Shown piece by piece: positions 63,541 to 64,000 of a stretch of DNA of 64,000 nt. Made by a program: the position numbers and the translations under genes. Origin of the DNA: Acidisoma sp. PAMC 29798 (GTDB lineage Bacteria > Pseudomonadota > Alphaproteobacteria > Acetobacterales > Acetobacteraceae); NCBI RefSeq assembly GCF_030252425.1, contig NZ_CP126994.1, positions 4,335,001 to 4,399,000 on the forward strand. The letters run 5' to 3'. The notes under the pieces are model-generated. The model searched no databases. It was given only the letters and a program-made list of their open reading frames with translations, and was not told where the DNA came from. Numbering within the stretch: position 1 is the first letter of the stretch; every line of letters starts with the position of its first letter.

Positions 63541-63744
63541 TTAGAAGCCTTCGCGCTCCAGGCGCTTGCGCTCCATCTTCCGCGCCCGGCGCACCGCTTC
63601 GGCGGCTTCCCGCGCGCGACGCTCCGACGGCTTCTCGAAATGGCGACGCAGCTTCATTTCACGGAAAATACCTTCCCGCTGCATCTTCTTCTTGAGCGCC
63701 TTGAGCGCCTGATCAACATTGTTGTCACGAACGAGAACCTGCAC
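63541..63744 (-). CDS. rpsU: 30S ribosomal protein S21
   Basis: A 67-residue basic ribosomal protein, begun by GTG at 63744 ([20 protein letters not shown] as coded). The C-terminal half is Arg-rich ([20 protein letters not shown]). The length and sequence are typical of alphaproteobacterial S21, and a good terminator follows. Upstream, TTTTTATAGC at about 63770 may be the -10 region. Confidence 0.97.
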   Translation of the reverse strand: MQVLVRDNNVDQALKALKKKMQREGIFREMKLRRHFEKPSERRAREAAEAVRRARKMERKRLEREGF

Positions 63745-63888
63745 TGGGTCGCCTGCTCCATCACTGGATTGCTATAAAAACGCCGATAGCGGGGTAAACA
63801 ACCACCCCCGCCACGGATCAGGCGGGCGCTATATCATGATCGTTCGGCGACACCAAACCCTTTCCGTCTTTCCGGAGCTGGAACCTCG

Positions 63889-64000
63889 ATGGCTATTCTG
63901 AAGATCGCGCGCATGGGCCACCCGGTTCTGCTTCAAAAGGCACACCCTGTGGAAGACCCGACCGCGCCGGAGATCAAGCGCCTGGTGGAGGATATGATCG
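63889..64000 (+). CDS. def: Peptide deformylase, 5' end only
   Basis: The first 37 codons of a peptide deformylase (MAILKIARMGHPVLLQKAHP, then TAPEIKRLVEDMI), cut by the right edge. The enzyme removes the formyl group from new proteins. The metal-binding motifs lie beyond the window. The ATG at 63889 follows CCGGAGC. The gene is divergent from rpsU, 144 bases away. Confidence 0.93.
   Translation, partial: MAILKIARMGHPVLLQKAHPVEDPTAPEIKRLVEDMI

Overview
This is a GC-rich, densely packed chromosomal window from an alphaproteobacterium, most likely in the Rhodospirillales/Acetobacteraceae. The lineage is inferred from gene content: a COX15-type heme A synthase, a Usg-family protein, a FYDLN-acid (TIGR02300) protein, a DUF2125 protein, a short RNase D, and groESL behind a CIRCE operator. 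About 60 protein genes and one tRNA-Gly(UCC) gene were found. There are no insertion sequences, prophage genes, CRISPR arrays or rRNA genes. Many neighbours overlap by 4-8 bases, and several convergent pairs overlap at their 3' ends.

Layout. 0-3.5 kb: the N-terminal part of a pyruvate-dehydrogenase-E1/MdeB-like gene, a divergent Lrp/AsnC regulator and an orphan GH13 alpha-glucan enzyme. 3.5-8.1 kb: a complete five-gene branched-chain-amino-acid-type ABC uptake operon on the minus strand. 8.2-13.7 kb: a DUF1275 membrane protein, a FYDLN-acid protein, a CinA C-domain amidase, uronate isomerase uxaC, a phytanoyl-CoA-dioxygenase-like enzyme and a divergent LacI-type regulator with a candidate operator between the last two. 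13.7-17.2 kb: pssA-psd (phosphatidylethanolamine synthesis), a LysM protein and a LOG-family protein. 17.4-24.8 kb: a surface-glycan island (tripartite FkbH/SGNH protein, GT61, a small 'NPDV'-repeat protein, a GT2+GT4 fusion); the first gene is visibly less GC-rich than its surroundings. 25-32.6 kb: housekeeping and metabolic genes (rlmJ, Nudix, 2OG oxygenase, rnd, IMPase family, Dabb, maeB) plus a patch of small unknown proteins. 32.7-35.5 kb: pcaIJF-type genes for the last steps of the beta-ketoadipate pathway, and a small ORF. 35.7-41.6 kb: a second glycan block (methyltransferase-GT4 fusion carrying the same 'NPDV' motif, an epimerase, a GT39-like membrane glycosyltransferase). 41.7-47.4 kb: a molybdenum hydroxylase operon (unknown exported protein, FAD subunit, fused 2Fe-2S/Mo subunit, tandem-ABM membrane protein), followed by a LuxR-type regulator and a 4-hydroxyproline epimerase. 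49-59.5 kb: an AlkX/YcaQ-like glycosylase, tRNA-Gly, two methyltransferases, argG, a DUF2125 protein, hslO, a lipoprotein, tldD, ctaA and usg. 59.5-64 kb: groESL with CIRCE, a cold-shock gene, a GT4 gene, rpsU and the start of def.

The most interesting signals are: the two glycan blocks linked by a shared repeat motif in otherwise different fusion proteins; the molybdenum hydroxylase operon with two unusual accessory proteins; a 68-bp palindromic repeat present twice, each time exactly between convergent genes; a second, degenerate CIRCE upstream of the groESL promoter; a methyltransferase whose C-terminus is encoded by the antisense strand of a tRNA gene; and two unannotated small ORFs. All functional calls are made by eye from translated sequence and motifs; no database search was run.
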